The translations under genes and the position numbers were made by a program. The notes under the pieces are model-generated. The model saw nothing but the letters and a program-made list of their open reading frames with translations. It was not told where the DNA came from and ran no database searches. This document shows, piece after piece, positions 43,727 to 51,010 of a DNA stretch of 64,000 bases (position 1 is its first letter; the number at the start of each line of letters is the position of its first letter). Source of the stretch: Reichenbachiella agarivorans (GTDB taxonomy: Bacteria > Bacteroidota > Bacteroidia > Cytophagales > Cyclobacteriaceae). The stretch is taken from the NCBI RefSeq assembly GCF_025502585.1, contig NZ_CP106679.1:3565501-3629500 (forward strand), written 5' to 3'.

Positions 43727-44815
43727 TTATGCTGTAGGTATTTTTTCTTTTGGGAGTTTATTAAAACGATTCAATACGGAGATAAACAAGGCCTGTCTGA
43801 CAAAGACAGCTCCATGAGCCTGAGTAAAGTATAAGTTGTGGTGGGTATCATCTAGTATAGGATCCAACTCGTCCAAACGAGCCAGTGGATGCAAAACCAC
43901 TGCATCATCCTTCAGTTTGGTATGGCTATCGAGTTTGAATCTACTATCCAGAGACTTGTAGCTATCACCTAAGAAGGCAATAGAGTTCATGTAGATCACA
44001 TCCAGATCTTCGACTACTTCATTCACATCATTGGTGATATGAATGGTGATACCTGATTCTTTTACTTTGTTGGTCAGTTCCTCTCCGAGAGGGTCGGCCA
44101 TTTCTGAGATGATAGATATCTGTTTGATATTGTCTTTGAATAGCAGAGACATCCGCAGAAAACTATTGACTGCACGCATGCTACCTGGTGTACCTAATAT
44201 GCCCAGATGAATTTTGTTTTCAGCCTTCAATTGCCCTTTGAGCTCTGGCTTCCATTTGAGTATGGCAAACCAGTCGGCGAGTGACTGAGTAGGATGTTCA
44301 CCCGACCCATTGCCGGCATTGATCAGTGGAATTCTCAGGTGAGTAAGAATCTCTTCAACGGCCGAGGTCTCTGTGTGACGCATCACCACACAGTCACCGT
44401 AAGCATTAAACATCTCTCCTATGTCATTGAGCGATTCTCCTTTGGCTTGTCCCGTGCTTTTCCCGTCCGAGATACTGATAATCTTGCCATCGAGCCGTAA
44501 CACTGCGCTCTCAAATGACAATCGAGTCCTCGTACTCGCCTCAAAAAATGCCGTCACGATGATCTTGCCATCCAACGGATGAGACTTGGCTATTTCTGTA
44601 CTCTCTAGCAGTGCAGCAAATTTGCAGACCTCTAGCACCAGTTCTTTGTCAAATTGATCTACGGACAGTACACTTTGCCCAACCAATTTTTTCAACACAT
44701 CCATGTTGATCGTGTCCTCCTTGAGTAGTGTTTCAGGGTCAGGGTTCAATCCATCCGACACCATCGGATTTCTATCCAGTGATTCCTCATCTGGACTAAA
44801 TTTTTCATTTACCAT
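43727..44815 (-). CDS. Divergent aspartate carbamoyltransferase-family protein
   Basis: 362 aa from ATG 44815 (374 from ATG 44851), against ~310 for PyrB, with ~50 extra N-terminal residues. The carbamoyl-phosphate site is intact: STRTRLSFE, Lys in AKGESL, Arg in VVMRH and HPTQSLADW. The aspartate side is not: the E. coli TRVQKER segment (Arg229, Gln231) is replaced by NSIAFLGD, and HPLPR reads HPLAR. Arg167 may survive in SMRAVNSFL. So the enzyme probably still binds carbamoyl phosphate but carbamoylates a different amine or runs in reverse. Its start overlaps the 40-aa microprotein by seven bases. Using it as the sole PyrB seems unlikely but cannot be excluded from this window. Confidence 0.8.
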   Translation of the reverse strand: MVNEKFSPDEESLDRNPMVSDGLNPDPETLLKEDTINMDVLKKLVGQSVLSVDQFDKELVLEVCKFAALLESTEIAKSHPLDGKIIVTAFFEASTRTRLSFESAVLRLDGKIISISDGKSTGQAKGESLNDIGEMFNAYGDCVVMRHTETSAVEEILTHLRIPLINAGNGSGEHPTQSLADWFAILKWKPELKGQLKAENKIHLGILGTPGSMRAVNSFLRMSLLFKDNIKQISIISEMADPLGEELTNKVKESGITIHITNDVNEVVEDLDVIYMNSIAFLGDSYKSLDSRFKLDSHTKLKDDAVVLHPLARLDELDPILDDTHHNLYFTQAHGAVFVRQALFISVLNRFNKLPKEKIPTA

Positions 44816-44931
44816 AGTTCTTTGGATTTGATATCCTTGATCAACATCCAAACCAAAGCCACAACAGTACTACTGATGCCGATGAGGGAGAGTGAGATCA
44901 AGAGACTTAAAAACGATTCGGAAAAATGCAT
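44809..44931 (-). CDS. 40-aa single-span membrane microprotein
   Basis: A frame from ATG 44931 to TAA 44809 encodes 40 residues: a short N-terminus MHFSESFL, one long membrane segment (SLLISLSLIGISSTVVALVW) and a basic C-terminal tail KDIKSKELW. It begins nine bases after the symporter stop codon and overlaps the carbamoyltransferase start (ATG 44815) by seven bases, exactly the packing of a real operon member. No homology is recognised. It may be an accessory subunit of the sodium symporter, as known for other transporter microproteins; that is inference. The ATG itself is preceded by TTTTAAA, without a Shine-Dalgarno sequence, as usual here. Confidence 0.6.
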   Translation of the reverse strand: MHFSESFLSLLISLSLIGISSTVVALVWMLIKDIKSKELW

Positions 44932-44940
44932 TTTAAAAGT

Positions 44941-46368
44941 TTAGTGTTTAGATTCATTCATCAGCTCCCAATCAAAATTGTCTGGAAACAAATAGGTGCA
45001 AACCAAAACTGTAATCATAGAGACTGCTGCTCCAATCAATGATGCCGTGTACCAACCCAAAACAAAATAGGCGATCAAGCCCAAACTACTGCCGAGAATC
45101 ATACCCAGCAAGGCACCTTTGGCGTTAGCTTTCCTCCAAAAAAGCCCTGTAACGATCGGCCATATCGTACTCCCTACCATCGGTCCTGCAAAAAACAAAA
45201 CAGTTGCCAAGGTCCCAATTCGCGGCATACAGAATGCCCAGGCTAAAAATCCCAAGCCAATGATAATTCCTGTCGACACGCGCCTGAGTAACTTTTCGTT
45301 GGCTTTCGGATTGATCATTTTTCGGTAGATGTCTTCGGTGATTAGATCAGAGGTTGCTGCCAACAAACTGTCAATACTAGAAGCGAGTGAGCAAAAGAAC
45401 ACCGCAAAAACAATGACGGCTCCCGTTTGACCCAAAACATGTGAAGAAACCAAGGGGCCAACCATATCAGGACTGGTGATATTGATCCCAAGTGATCCAC
45501 TCGTCAATGCAATAAATCCCGCAGCAATCGGAACAGGAAACCAAAAGAATCCGGACAGCAAATATGCTTTCTTTCCAATTTTCTTACGCATCGCAAAAGC
45601 CCTGCTCCACCACACATTGCTATGAAAGACCTCTCCTAGTCCAAACAATAGATTGTTAAAAACTGCCATGATGGCTGCTGGCATGAGTGCGTTCATCAGC
45701 ATGGGTTTTTCTTCGATGACATTGGTATAGATATGACTGAAGTCTACCTGCCAGAGCACGCCAATACCGACTATCACGATCCCTACCAAAATGATGAGAG
45801 ATTGAATGAAATCAGTCCCTATCACAGCATACAAACCTCCAAACAAGGTATAGATAACACAAACAGCCAATATGACGGTCATACCCCATGTATATGGAAT
45901 ACCTGCTATGGCATTCATCAGTATACCTCCTGCCATACCCATGCTGACCAACCAAGTGAAACCATAGAAAATGCTGATTGCCAAAAAGATATACCAAGTC
46001 ACCCTACCGTACCTCAGACGGATAAAATCTCCACTGGTGTATCCTGTGGGCATGAGATCTTTGATGCGATTGGCCAAGGGTGCAAATAAGAACAGGCCAA
46101 AAGAAGCAGTAGAATAAGCAATCATACCCCATATCCCAAGCTGCAAAGCAAATTGGGGTGCCAACATCGTTGTATTGGACGTCACCCATGTAGCCATAGC
46201 GGTAGCAGCTCCAAAGGCCAGTCCGACATTGCGTCCAGCCAACATAAATCCATCCATGTTCTTGGCCTTCTTGCCCCAATAGATACCTAGCACTATCCAG
46301 ATCACACTGAGTACCGCCAACAGAATCCATCCCGTTTCTGGACTGATGATATAGGATTGATGATTCAT
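44941..46368 (-). CDS. Sodium:solute symporter (SSS) family transporter
   Basis: 475 aa with 13 predicted membrane helices. The first helix is followed by KNMDGFMLAGRNVGLAFGAATAMATW, the SSS core start; SMGMAGGI and LFGGLYAVIGTDFIQSLIILVG are the conserved helix 5-6 blocks; CSLASSIDSLLAATSDLITEDIYR carries the Na2-site Ser/Thr region. Relatives carry urea, proline, pantothenate or sugars; the subgroup with this N-terminus is near urea/polyamine DUR3-like carriers. Its start overlaps the Fn3 gene by 4 bp (ATGA). In context it probably imports the substrate of the carbamoyl operon. Confidence 0.85.
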   Translation of the reverse strand: MNHQSYIISPETGWILLAVLSVIWIVLGIYWGKKAKNMDGFMLAGRNVGLAFGAATAMATWVTSNTTMLAPQFALQLGIWGMIAYSTASFGLFLFAPLANRIKDLMPTGYTSGDFIRLRYGRVTWYIFLAISIFYGFTWLVSMGMAGGILMNAIAGIPYTWGMTVILAVCVIYTLFGGLYAVIGTDFIQSLIILVGIVIVGIGVLWQVDFSHIYTNVIEEKPMLMNALMPAAIMAVFNNLLFGLGEVFHSNVWWSRAFAMRKKIGKKAYLLSGFFWFPVPIAAGFIALTSGSLGINITSPDMVGPLVSSHVLGQTGAVIVFAVFFCSLASSIDSLLAATSDLITEDIYRKMINPKANEKLLRRVSTGIIIGLGFLAWAFCMPRIGTLATVLFFAGPMVGSTIWPIVTGLFWRKANAKGALLGMILGSSLGLIAYFVLGWYTASLIGAAVSMITVLVCTYLFPDNFDWELMNESKH

Positions 46369-46793
46369 GCCTCAGATGTGGTTGTATGAGAACCTTTGAT
46401 GATCACTACAGTCGTCAATCCAAACACCAACATCCCCACTCCTGCCAATGACAAGGCAAGCTGCAAGGATTGATGCTTGACAGTCAGTGAAAGCACATTG
46501 GACCATGAACTACCTGCTGTTTTGACACGATAGTAGTAGTGACCATCTTCCAGCCCAGAAACAAAACTAGCTTGATCTGGACCTTGGTAGATCAATTGGC
46601 TAGACATGAACAGTGAGTCCTGGGATTGCTCCAACCAATACTCACTGGCACCATTATCAGCATTCCACTGCAACTGGATGTAGCCACTGTTGGCATACTG
46701 GTGTAGGTCATCCACATCAAAGTAGGCCTGCTCAGCACAGACCTCTACCGAAAGCAAAATGCCCAATAATATGAATATGTATGATTTAATCAA
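46365..46793 (-). CDS. Exported Fn3-like domain protein with C-terminal membrane anchor
   Basis: 142 aa. A signal peptide (SYIFILLGILLSVEVCAEQ) is followed by an ~80-residue beta domain with the Fn3 pattern (IQLQWNADNGASEYWLEQS, then GLEDGHYYYRVKTA) and a C-terminal membrane helix (LALSLAGVGMLVFGLTTVVII) with a short cytoplasmic tail. So it displays one Fn3-like module in the periplasm. It overlaps the basic small protein by 8 bp and the symporter by 4 bp, which suggests that it assists the symporter. No known family member with a proven role. Confidence 0.7.
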   Translation of the reverse strand: MIKSYIFILLGILLSVEVCAEQAYFDVDDLHQYANSGYIQLQWNADNGASEYWLEQSQDSLFMSSQLIYQGPDQASFVSGLEDGHYYYRVKTAGSSWSNVLSLTVKHQSLQLALSLAGVGMLVFGLTTVVIIKGSHTTTSEA

Positions 46794-47040
46794 ACCGTTC
46801 TTCTTTGTCTTGCTCTGCTTCTATTTTCTCTTGTATTTCTTTGATTTCCTTGACTTCTAAGATTTCCTCTGGTGGCTCATCCACGATATTTCCGAATTCG
46901 TCCACAAAAGCAATCATATCTGTCAGCTTACCACCACCTTGCTCTCTTTCTTCCAGTTTGACTCTCTTTTCTTCCTTTTTCTTTCTTTTTTTCTCAGCTT
47001 TTTGTCTCTTCACAAAAGCATTAAAATTCTTCTTTCCCAT
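46786..47040 (-). CDS. Small highly charged protein of a Bacteroidota-specific type
   Basis: 84 aa with a strongly basic N-terminal half (FVKRQKAEKKRKKKEEKR) and an acidic C-terminal half, linked by the motif KLTDMIAFVDEFGNIVDEPP. This motif (D-x-x-A-Y/F-V-D-E-x-G-N, then Pro) recurs in short basic proteins, and in the N-terminal extensions of cold-shock proteins, in Bacteroidota. RNA or ribosome association is a guess from charge. First gene of the carbamoyl operon by position; 8-bp overlap with the next gene. Confidence 0.65.
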   Translation of the reverse strand: MGKKNFNAFVKRQKAEKKRKKKEEKRVKLEEREQGGGKLTDMIAFVDEFGNIVDEPPEEILEVKEIKEIQEKIEAEQDKEERFD

Positions 47041-47543
47041 CTACTCAGTCTTGTTTTAGTTGCTCGCTTCAATACTAAAAATGGCAATACAGTGCATGAA
47101 ACGATTCTACACTGGTCATCCTACAGTCTCCTAGATATTGAACTAAAACACGAACTTGTTTTCTAAGTCATGATGGCATGTCACGATCGGCTGACTAAAT
47201 AGAAATATGCCAGCGAATGTTTCGACATTCAAGTTTTTAGTGATGAGAGATAAATTACTGAAAGCTATTCGTCCACGATATGAAAAGCTTCTGATAATAA
47301 GAAGCCCAAATGATACTGATTTCAAACCAGTCCTCATCTTTGGCTCGACCCTGTCGAATGTGGAGATATGTTCTTTAAAATCTTCGATAAACTCTTTTCG
47401 CTCTCATTTCTACAGGTTGTACTAACCTCCTTCGTGAGCAACTCAATTTCTAAGATATTTTAATGACATTACAAATTTAAGATATATGTTCTATAGAACA
47501 TAATTATATCGAAAGTTATGTCGCAAATATATGTTTGGACAAA
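47041..47543. other. Long non-coding region upstream of the carbamoyl operon
   Basis: About 500 bases; short frames on both strands here look like chance. The notable element is at 47472-47502: the perfect 18-bp palindrome TATGTTCTATAGAACATA (47485-47502) followed, on the minus strand, by a TAAATTTG box (47479-47472) that fits the -7 consensus. A transcript from there would run toward the operon with a ~430-base leader. The MarR gene ends ~40 bp beyond the palindrome. Confidence 0.4.
47472..47502 (-). promoter_or_regulatory. Candidate promoter with 18-bp palindromic operator
   Basis: Minus strand: palindrome TATGTTCTATAGAACATA, five bases, then TAAATTTG. The palindrome covers where a -33 box would be; no clear TTG is seen there. 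The arrangement suits repressor or activator control of the downstream operon. Confidence 0.35.
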
Positions 47544-48017
47544 TTAATTGATGGGCTCCTCTGGACTCAATACCGCTCCAGCATCCAACTGCTTGATTTG
47601 CATAGCAGAAGTAATAATTTCAAGTGATCGCTTGACCATTAATTTATTCTCATTGGACAGGGTATCTAGTTTATCGGCCAACCTGTCGTGTAGGACATTT
47701 GGTGTCTCTTGGAGCAATTTCAGCCCAGCTGCGGTCAAAACAACAAAGGTCACACGCTTATCACCTGCCTTGGGTAGTCGAGCTACATACCCTCTCTTTT
47801 CCAATCTATTGATGATCCCACTGATGGTACTAGAATTGAGACTCAGGAGCTCCATGAGTTCTTTGAGAGTGGATTGAAAGTTATGAGCTTTCTGCAAATG
47901 CCCCATACAGAGCAGCTGAGCGATACTCAAACCAAAATCCTTTTGTATTCCCTTGGATTCCAGATTGAGCGAGCGCACAATCTTCCTAATACTAACAATG
48001 ATTTCTAATGAATCCAT
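47544..48017 (-). CDS. MarR family transcriptional regulator
   Basis: 157 aa winged-helix regulator. The DNA-binding part is FQSTLKELMELLSLNSSTISGIINRLEKRGYVARLPKAGDKRVTFVVLTAAGLKLL, with the recognition helix and the wing with Asp-Lys-Arg (GDKRV). The N-terminal and C-terminal helices provide dimerisation. Such proteins bind ~18-bp palindromes. A perfect 18-bp palindrome lies 42 bp beyond its own 3' end at 47485-47502, a possible but untested site. The lipoprotein gene lies 40 bp upstream on the same strand. The ligand is unknown. Confidence 0.88.
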   Translation of the reverse strand: MDSLEIIVSIRKIVRSLNLESKGIQKDFGLSIAQLLCMGHLQKAHNFQSTLKELMELLSLNSSTISGIINRLEKRGYVARLPKAGDKRVTFVVLTAAGLKLLQETPNVLHDRLADKLDTLSNENKLMVKRSLEIITSAMQIKQLDAGAVLSPEEPIN

Positions 48018-48057
48018 GGATTACAAATCTCAACCAAAACAATCAAACGAAAGTATG

Positions 48058-48585
48058 TCACAAAGCTATGTTCTTTGATTGTTGACAAGCCTCTTTACAT
48101 TCCTTTTGTGTCGAACTGAGCAGTGCTTCCCAACCCTTTACTTTGTTCTCTGATACTACGAGCGCTTGACTTACATTTTTCAATTTGAGTACGACACTGT
48201 CAGAAAAATCTCCTTTTTCTAAATCCAACATCAGCATCTGTACACCTACACCGTTTGATTCTATGTACTGCATTTCTTCATCCAATTCTTCTTGAATGCT
48301 TACATAAACATCACCATGCGCCAAGCAATTCATTTTCAACTGATTGAGCTCGGACGTTTGCTCTGCGGTCAATGTGTCGAGACTATCCGTATTGCCATAG
48401 ACTGCATGATATACCTTCTGCCAAGTGGCGATTTGTTGTGTCACGTCAGCGGACAACGTGGCTGTATGAGTCACTACTTCTTGCCATCTATTGCTTACAT
48501 CCCCTATTTCCTGACGGTACTTACTTTCTGGAGAGCAGTTTGAAAAGAAAAATAGTACAATTAGAATAGGGCAAGCACGTAGCAT
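48058..48585 (-). CDS. Small lipoprotein of unknown function
   Basis: 175 aa with a lipoprotein signal (ILIVLFFFSNC, lipid-modified Cys17). The mature part is almost entirely helical and charged, with heptad-like spacing (LTAEQTSELNQLKMNCL; ILEEL-type runs later) and a Cys-containing C-terminus (KECKEACQQSKN), so it is probably a coiled-coil helper at the membrane. It is followed by the MarR gene after 40 bp; a regulator-target or shared-operon relation is possible. No family is recognised. Confidence 0.55.
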   Translation of the reverse strand: MLRACPILIVLFFFSNCSPESKYRQEIGDVSNRWQEVVTHTATLSADVTQQIATWQKVYHAVYGNTDSLDTLTAEQTSELNQLKMNCLAHGDVYVSIQEELDEEMQYIESNGVGVQMLMLDLEKGDFSDSVVLKLKNVSQALVVSENKVKGWEALLSSTQKECKEACQQSKNIAL

Positions 48586-48663
48586 CGATGTGTTGTTAAG
48601 TTTCTAAGCAGAATATAAGTAATAAAACCCGTGTTGCTCAAATCAAAACAGGTATTTACAAAA

Positions 48664-48692
48664 AAAGCGCCTTCTTTTCAGATGGGCGCTTT
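48664..48692 (-). terminator. Terminator of the TerB-like gene
   Basis: Arms AAAGCGCC (48664-48671) and GGCGCTTT (48685-48692), with an A-run on the plus strand at 48659-48666 that gives the T-run on the minus strand, 25 bases after the stop codon. Confidence 0.7.
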
Positions 48693-48716
48693 AATATCTT
48701 TTCAAGTAAGGTATTA

Positions 48717-49190
48717 TTACAAATCGTAAGTTTCGGGATCGTTGATCATTCTCAACTCCATCAACTTGGCCTCTTCATAGCTCACTGACATGTATCCCAA
48801 TATACCCCCAGACGCTTCAGCTATCTTTTTTGCCATGTCTTTCAAACTTGCGTATAATTTAATCGCAAATGTATGATCTAGCTTAGGTAAAATGTGATTT
48901 AATTTTCTTAGCTCCTGCGTGATCATTTCTGTCCTAGCATCGGCATTATCAGGCATCTCTGCCACATATTTTTCAAACTTGGTTTGAAAATCCTTGCCTA
49001 CTTCCCTATAATAATCGATCAATTGTTCCCTTGCTCTAGACTGCTTACTGTTGGCAATTTCTACGGCCTGAGTGATTTCGTCTTTGTCAATTTTATCATC
49101 AGCACCTGCTATCATTACAGAAACTAATACTGGAGCGTTGAGCAAAACCTCAATTTCGTCATCTCTCAACGTTTTAAATTCTTCCACCAT
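48717..49190 (-). CDS. Soluble helical protein, TerB-like
   Basis: 157 aa, no signal or membrane segment. The block VMIAGADDKIDKDEITQAVEIA resembles the TerB motif (small-A-D-G/D-x-I-x-x-x-E), and the rest is helical (LIDYYREVGKDFQTKF, LRKLNHILPKLDHTFAIKLYASLKDMAKKIAEASGGILG). TerB-like domains occur in tellurite and metal stress proteins and as membrane-linked sensors. The match is partial, so the family is tentative. A single gene with its own terminator. Confidence 0.5.
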   Translation of the reverse strand: MVEEFKTLRDDEIEVLLNAPVLVSVMIAGADDKIDKDEITQAVEIANSKQSRAREQLIDYYREVGKDFQTKFEKYVAEMPDNADARTEMITQELRKLNHILPKLDHTFAIKLYASLKDMAKKIAEASGGILGYMSVSYEEAKLMELRMINDPETYDL

Positions 49191-49266
49191 CTGGCTATGT
49201 TCTTTTATTGTAATTATTCTGCTCCGAAAATAAGAGAATTACTTTAATTGAAAAACTAAAATTAGA

Positions 49267-50679
49267 TTAATTGGTCAAATCTTTTGCTGACTCCCTTCTA
49301 ATCTGCTCTTCTATAAATCCTTTCACCTGTTCTACATCCAATTTCTTGGCAATGATCTGTTTATCCTTATCCAAAATGTACAGTACGGGTGTACTTCTCA
49401 CATTGTACTGCACTCTAAAATTACTCCTATGTCCTAAATCCGCATAGTTTAGCCAATCCAAGTCCAGTTCTTTGATAAATTCCTTCCACTTAGCTGCATC
49501 TGTATCTGTACAGACGGCAACTACTTCTGCCTTGCCATCCAACTCATCATACACTTGCTTCAAAACAGGTGTCTTCTTCTTGCAATGTCCACATGTGGGT
49601 GAATAAAAATACAAGATGACATAATCGTCTTTGATCGCATAGAGATTTTGGGTTACTCCCAATGTATCCTGAAAATATATCTGAGGAGCTTTGTTGCCGA
49701 TTTGATTGTCTTGATGAAAAACCATTTCATCTTTGAGTTCCTTGAGCATGGCTTCATCTGCCCACGGAGCTTTGCCTTTCAAATAATATTGATTGGCTAG
49801 ATGAACAAATACTTTATCCATCCCCATGATTTTGTGGTTTTGGTATTTCTGAAAGAAAGTAACCAACAGATACCTATAGAGCTCTTCATTTTTCTCTGAT
49901 TTTTGGAGCAAAAAATCAACAGATGCGATCACAGAATCTGGATTTTGAATGGTTACCTTATCTAGGTATTCATTGATTTTGGCATCAAAAATTGGTGTAC
50001 GCAGCAGCCCCTCGGAATTAAAATTCAACTCTCCAAAGTAGTTGTGCTTGTATTGATAATACTGCTCCCGTCTCTGCTCCACAGACAAAGAATCCCCTTC
50101 AAAATGAAAATCAGGTTTTAGGTTCATTAGGAACAAAAGTTCCGCCACAAAACTGCCTTGATAGGCTACTTCCATACTGTCTCTGGCCTGTTCATTCTTG
50201 AGGTTGATCTCTCCAAGCTGCTGCAAGACCACAGCAGAATCAGCTTTGGTTGATGTAGAATCCAGGATCTGTGTCATCTCCCGAACATGCTGCTGATGTG
50301 CGATCATCAATTGTTGAAAATCCCTGAATTGCTCGTTGGATTTAGAGTTTTTGACAATCATTGCCCCATAGTTATCATCCATCTGAGTCGAAATGCTAAA
50401 GTTCTGCTCATCTACCACAAACTCCATATAAAATTTGGGACTGTACAAGAAATACACCCCAGGTTTTAGCACTTTATTCCCATCAAATGTCACCTTGCCT
50501 CCTTTGGCAATCAACGAAGTATCCTGCAAGTATTTCTTTGTTCCGAAATGATAACCCAAATATGCTACAGAGTCCTCGTAACCTTTGATCTCCAGCTCGA
50601 TTTTGTAGCTTTCTTGCTGTGCAAAGGCCTGAAGAGAAAATATTAAAATGAAAGGTAGAAGTGTTCTTTTTAGAATCAT
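49267..50679 (-). CDS. TlpA-like thioredoxin-fold protein with DUF4369-type N-terminal domain
   Basis: 470 aa from ATG 50679 (signal MILKRTLLPFILIFSLQAFAQ; ATG 50688 would add three residues). The N-terminal ~120 residues are a beta domain of the DUF4369 type (VAYLGYHFGTKKYLQDTSLI, then KVTFDG). A helical middle region leads to a thioredoxin-like domain at ~335-460 with the redox motif SPTCGHCKKKTPVL and cis-Pro in RSTPVLYILD. Such exported proteins reduce or isomerise disulfides in the periplasm. The acidic motif spacing is normal. It stands alone. Confidence 0.82.
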   Translation of the reverse strand: MILKRTLLPFILIFSLQAFAQQESYKIELEIKGYEDSVAYLGYHFGTKKYLQDTSLIAKGGKVTFDGNKVLKPGVYFLYSPKFYMEFVVDEQNFSISTQMDDNYGAMIVKNSKSNEQFRDFQQLMIAHQQHVREMTQILDSTSTKADSAVVLQQLGEINLKNEQARDSMEVAYQGSFVAELLFLMNLKPDFHFEGDSLSVEQRREQYYQYKHNYFGELNFNSEGLLRTPIFDAKINEYLDKVTIQNPDSVIASVDFLLQKSEKNEELYRYLLVTFFQKYQNHKIMGMDKVFVHLANQYYLKGKAPWADEAMLKELKDEMVFHQDNQIGNKAPQIYFQDTLGVTQNLYAIKDDYVILYFYSPTCGHCKKKTPVLKQVYDELDGKAEVVAVCTDTDAAKWKEFIKELDLDWLNYADLGHRSNFRVQYNVRSTPVLYILDKDKQIIAKKLDVEQVKGFIEEQIRRESAKDLTN

Positions 50680-50873
50680 GAAATCCAATTATTTGGTATC
50701 TAAACAACGCAAAAGAAGTAATTTTGATATGATTATCTCAATAGAGCAACACTTTCTTTTGCATGATAACAATTATTAACACTTGGTCTCTTCAATTAAT
50801 GTGACTCACTATGATATGACCGATTATCTAGTTATTTTGATGGCTCAAATATTTTTAAACAAACAATAAAACT

Positions 50874-50963
50874 ATGAATATTTCAATCAAACTCAACGTC
50901 ACCACGAGATTTCCAGATGACGAGACTGCTCCAGACAAAGGGGAAAATAAGCCAAAACGCTAA
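50874..50963 (+). CDS. 29-aa peptide ORF with its own terminator
   Basis: ATG 50874 opens 29 codons, MNISIKLNVTTRFPDDETAPDKGENKPKR, ending with TAA at 50961-50963. The peptide is hydrophilic with a short N-terminal strand. A hairpin (50956-50974) overlaps the stop codon and is followed by GTTTTG, so the unit looks complete. It precedes the TPR sensor kinase by 48 bases. Coding potential is uncertain; it might also be a leader. Confidence 0.35.
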   Translation: MNISIKLNVTTRFPDDETAPDKGENKPKR

Positions 50964-50980
50964 AAATTAGCGTTGTTTTG
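50956..50980 (+). terminator. Hairpin terminator or attenuator before the sensor kinase gene
   Basis: AACGCTAA (50956-50963), AAA loop, TTAGCGTT (50967-50974), then GTTTTGG. It lies between the 29-aa ORF and the kinase start at 51011. Confidence 0.6.
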
Positions 50981-51010
50981 GGAGAATTAATTATTATGTA
51001 AATTTATCTT

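Noticed and set aside
47143-47425. Short ORFs of 64-72 codons on both strands between the carbamoyl operon and MarR
   Set aside because: They overlap each other on opposite strands, have unlikely compositions and show no operon packing; treated as chance.
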